Origin: Rhodospirillaceae bacterium
Lineage (GTDB): Bacteria > Pseudomonadota > Alphaproteobacteria > UBA11136
Assembly (NCBI GenBank): GCA_018663165.1
Contig: JABJES010000267.1
Coordinates: 1-12,783 of the forward strand
Length of the DNA: 12,783 bases
Reading direction: 5' to 3'
Below the pieces are notes generated by a model. That model was not told where the DNA came from and did not search any database. It saw nothing but the letters and a program-made list of their open reading frames with translations. The stretch's first letter is position 1, and every line of letters begins with the position of its first letter. Positions 10,594 to 12,783 of this stretch are shown here, in pieces. Position numbers and translations under genes: made by a program.

Positions 10594-12783
10594 CTATTCG
10601 ACGAGCCGTTGCCACCATCCCCGGGGTTTGTCGCCTTTGCTCTCGTCCTTATCCTTGGCGCTCTTCTCTTTGGTTCCTTCAGAGACACCCGTTTTGGCCT
10701 CGGAAGAGTCCTTTGCCTCTTCTTTTGCTTTTCTCGGTCTCCTTGTCGCTGATCGGCGGGGTTTCTTTTCTTCTTCTCCAGCCGTTTCTGTCGTTCCTGT
10801 GGCTTCTGAGGCTCCTGTCGCCTCCTTGGATTCTGTACGTTCTGTACGTTCTGTGGATTCCGTGCGTTCTGTGGGTTTTCTGGTTCCCCTGGAGCGTCGC
10901 GTCCGTTTTTTCTCGACCGGCTTGGAATCAGCACCCTCTTCTGTCTTGGCGCCGTCCTCATTTGTCTCGGCTGGCGGCGATGTTTCCACGGCCCCTGTTC
11001 CACTGGTTTCGGCGCTATTCTCAGATTCTGAATTTTCAGCCGTGCCGGTCTCGCTAGCCGAAGTTGGCCTGCGTCCGCGACGACGACCGCCACGTTTTCC
11101 ACGGCGACGCCTCTTCTTTGTCGGATCGCCATCACTTTCCTCATCCCCGGACCCCGCTTCCGTTTTGGGGGCGGCTTCGACCTCTGGCTCTTTCGATGGA
11201 ACGATCTCTTCTCCTTCAGCCCGATTGACGCGACTGCGACGGCGGGGGGAGGCAGGGCGGGAATTCCTTCCCCTGTCCTTGTCGCCGGTTTCCACAGGTT
11301 CCTTGGCAAGGGTTCCCTTGTCGCCTTCCATTCGGTAGTCGGGTGGGATCAGGCTGTCATCGCGGCTGATAAAGACGCTGATACCGTGACGAGCTTCGAT
11401 TTCCTCTAACGTGGCGCGTTTCTGGTTGAGGATATAAAGGGCAATATCGCTTTGGACAAAGACGTTGAGCGTTGCACTCCGTTTGCGGATGCCCTCTTCC
11501 TCAATAGCGCGCAGAACATGCAGAGAGGTTGATTCGATAGAGCGTATCTGGCCGGTGCCTTCACAATAAGGACACTGCCGGGTGCTGAATTCACCGAGAC
11601 TGGGCCGCAGCCGCTGACGCGACATTTCCATTAGCCCAAAGGTGCTGATACGACCGACCTGGATTCGGGCGCGATCGAATCGCAACGCCTCTTTGAGGCG
11701 TTTTTCCACCTTGTTCTGGTTCCGCCTCTCATCCATATCGATAAAATCGATGACGACCAGGCCGGCAAGATCGCGCAGACGTAATTGGCGCCCAATTTCG
11801 TCGCTGGCTTCAAGGTTTGTCTTGGTCGCGGTTTCCTCGATGCTGCGTTCGCGGGTCGAACGCCCGGAATTGACGTCGATTGCAACCAGAGCTTCGGTCT
11901 GGTTCAAAACGAGATAGCCACCCGATTTGAGGTGAACCGTCGGGTTATGAATGGCGTCGATCTGGGATTCTACCTGATATCGCTGGAAAAGAGGGATGCC
12001 GGTTTCTTTATACTGCTGGACCCGTTTGGCGTGGCTCGGCATCAGCATGCGCATGGCGGTTTTGGCGGCGCGATAGGCTTCATCGCTGTCGACCAGCACT
12101 TCTTCCATTTCACGGGTATAGAGATCGCGGATGGCCCGTTTAATGATGTTTCCTTCTTCATTGATCAGCGCCGGAGCGGAGGATTTCATCGTCAGGTCAC
12201 GGATATCGTTCCATAGTCTTAGGAGATATTCGTAATCGCGCTTGATTTCCGCTTTGGTCCGCGCCAGGCCGGCTGTGCGGACAATGACCGCCATGCCCTG
12301 GGGAATATCCAGGCTATCAACAATTGTCTTTAGTTTTTTGCGGTCGGCCAACAGGCTGATTTTGCGGGAAATACCGCCGCCGCGCGCGGTGTTCGGCATT
12401 AATACGCAATAACGCCCGGCCAGAGATAGCCGCGTTGTCAGAGCAGCACCCTTGGTGCCGCGTTCTTCCTTGGCAACCTGGACAAGGACAATCTGATTGC
12501 GTTTGATAACTTCCTGAATTTTATAGCGGCGTATCGAAGAGGAGCGCCGTGGGCGGCTCTCTCTGGCCGGGGTTTTATCTCTCGATTCAGGCTGTTCGAT
12601 ATTAGTCGCCTGTTCGTTTCCTTCCTTGTTTTCTTCCCCTGGGGGCTCAAGCAAGGTTTCTTCTCCAGCTTCGGCGGCGCTTTCATCGGTGCTTTTAGCG
12701 TTTTCCTCAGGCAAGAGGTCGGCGGCAATGTCATCGGTGGCGATGTCATCGGCGGCAACTTCTACGACAAGGTTTGAGTCGAG
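10594..12783 (-). CDS. rne: Ribonuclease E, N-terminus outside the window
   Basis: Essential endoribonuclease that processes rRNA and tRNA, starts mRNA decay and scaffolds the degradosome. The frame is open from the right edge to the TAG at 10594: 729 residues, with no convincing start, so the first part of the S1 domain lies beyond 12783. In fragment numbering, residues 1-81 are an acidic Ala/Asp/Glu-rich insertion in the S1 domain, typical of alphaproteobacterial RNase E. Then come IRRYKIQEVIKR, KEERGTKGAALTT, the 5'-sensor region VRTAG, the DNase I-like catalytic aspartates Asp303 (AIDVNSGRST) and Asp346 (VIDFIDM), and the zinc-link CPYC (Cys404, Cys407). The numbers coincide with E. coli by chance. 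Residues about 490-715 are a disordered Arg/Glu/Ser/Thr-rich scaffold with RRRRGKRGGRRRGRR, ending in the short motif PRGWWQRLVE. Genes expected upstream are outside the window. Confidence 0.96.
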   Translation of the reverse strand, partial: LDSNLVVEVAADDIATDDIAADLLPEENAKSTDESAAEAGEETLLEPPGEENKEGNEQATNIEQPESRDKTPARESRPRRSSSIRRYKIQEVIKRNQIVLVQVAKEERGTKGAALTTRLSLAGRYCVLMPNTARGGGISRKISLLADRKKLKTIVDSLDIPQGMAVIVRTAGLARTKAEIKRDYEYLLRLWNDIRDLTMKSSAPALINEEGNIIKRAIRDLYTREMEEVLVDSDEAYRAAKTAMRMLMPSHAKRVQQYKETGIPLFQRYQVESQIDAIHNPTVHLKSGGYLVLNQTEALVAIDVNSGRSTRERSIEETATKTNLEASDEIGRQLRLRDLAGLVVIDFIDMDERRNQNKVEKRLKEALRFDRARIQVGRISTFGLMEMSRQRLRPSLGEFSTRQCPYCEGTGQIRSIESTSLHVLRAIEEEGIRKRSATLNVFVQSDIALYILNQKRATLEEIEARHGISVFISRDDSLIPPDYRMEGDKGTLAKEPVETGDKDRGRNSRPASPRRRSRVNRAEGEEIVPSKEPEVEAAPKTEAGSGDEESDGDPTKKRRRRGKRGGRRRGRRPTSASETGTAENSESENSAETSGTGAVETSPPAETNEDGAKTEEGADSKPVEKKRTRRSRGTRKPTERTESTERTERTESKEATGASEATGTTETAGEEEKKPRRSATRRPRKAKEEAKDSSEAKTGVSEGTKEKSAKDKDESKGDKPRGWWQRLVE
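10828..10875 (-). repeat. 9-bp imperfect tandem repeat inside rne
   Basis: Units like GTACGTTCT, GTACGTTCT, GTGGATTCC and GTGCGTTCT (plus strand) repeat every 9 bp and encode Thr-Glu-Arg/Ser triplets (TERTESTERTERTES) in the disordered C-terminal scaffold of RNase E. The period keeps the reading frame, so copy number could vary without breaking the protein. Confidence 0.7.
12727..12756 (-). repeat. 15-bp tandem repeat in the rne S1 insertion
   Basis: Two 15-bp units, AATGTCATCGGTGGC and GATGTCATCGGCGGC, are tandem with two differences. They are followed toward rne's 3' end by a partial unit at 12718-12726. They encode Ala-Ala/Thr-Asp-Asp-Ile repeats in the acidic insertion of RNase E. The unit length is a multiple of three. 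Confidence 0.7.

Noticed and set aside
10560..11309. 249-residue Arg/Lys-rich open frame on the minus strand
   Set aside because: Alternative frame of the charged RNase E tail; composition follows from the rne codons, and the true frame has clear RNase E continuity.
10628..11338. 236-residue open frame on the plus strand, antisense to rne
   Set aside because: It is Ser/Val/Leu-rich low-complexity translation of the opposite strand of the repetitive RNase E C-terminal region, where stop codons are rare; no domain or ribosome site.
11785..12216. 143-residue plus-strand open frame inside rne
   Set aside because: Lies entirely opposite the conserved catalytic part of RNase E, including Asp303; a shadow frame.
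12712..12714. TTG as the rne start codon
   Set aside because: The frame stays open to the right edge, and the protein from here would lack the first part of the S1 domain; the real start is outside the window.

Overview
The window looks like chromosomal core DNA from an alphaproteobacterium, moderately GC-rich by eye. The evidence is the gene content: a bacterial homologue of the mitochondrial complex I subunit NDUFA12, a DUF2155 secreted protein, an RNase E with an acidic insertion in its S1 domain, and a class II (B12-dependent) ribonucleotide reductase. I cannot fix the order; Rhodospirillales-like groups are a reasonable guess. I see no transposase, phage gene, CRISPR array, tRNA or rRNA.

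Layout. (1) 1-1481, minus: 5' part of nrdJ, cut by the left edge. (2) 1482-1963: a 482-bp divergent intergenic region. It holds NrdR-box-like sites, a 10-bp direct repeat, a leader hairpin and, on the plus strand, a possible structured RNA ending in a terminator-like hairpin. (3) 1964-4091, plus: a compact likely operon of NDUFA12, two tandem MlaD-like MCE-domain proteins, an 80-residue protein of unknown function and a DUF2155 secreted protein. (4) 9312 down to 4028, minus: a run of six genes, BepA-like M48 protease, DsbA/ScsC-like thioredoxin-fold protein, aroQ, accB, accC and aat. The 3' end of aat overlaps the 3' end of the DUF2155 gene by 64 bp on opposite strands. (5) 9411-10574, plus: a class I/II PLP aminotransferase. 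(6) 12783 down to 10594, minus: rne, which lacks its N-terminus at the right edge.

How the genes relate. accB and accC make the carrier and carboxylase halves of acetyl-CoA carboxylase (malonyl-CoA for fatty acids), and aroQ serves the shikimate pathway; they are packed with a 1-base overlap (aroQ/accB) and a 22-bp gap (accB/accC). The M48 protease and the DsbA-like protein, next to each other, fit a role in outer-membrane protein folding and disulfide quality control. The MlaD-like pair fits phospholipid traffic across the envelope. NrdJ supplies deoxyribonucleotides, and the sites upstream of it fit NrdR repression.

Most of the window is ordinary housekeeping DNA and I found no clearly new system. 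The best leads are the MCE-gene duplication, the antisense overlap of two protein C-termini, the candidate structured RNA upstream of the NDUFA12 gene, the NrdR-site architecture, and a Tyr-to-Val change in a normally near-invariant motif of AccC.
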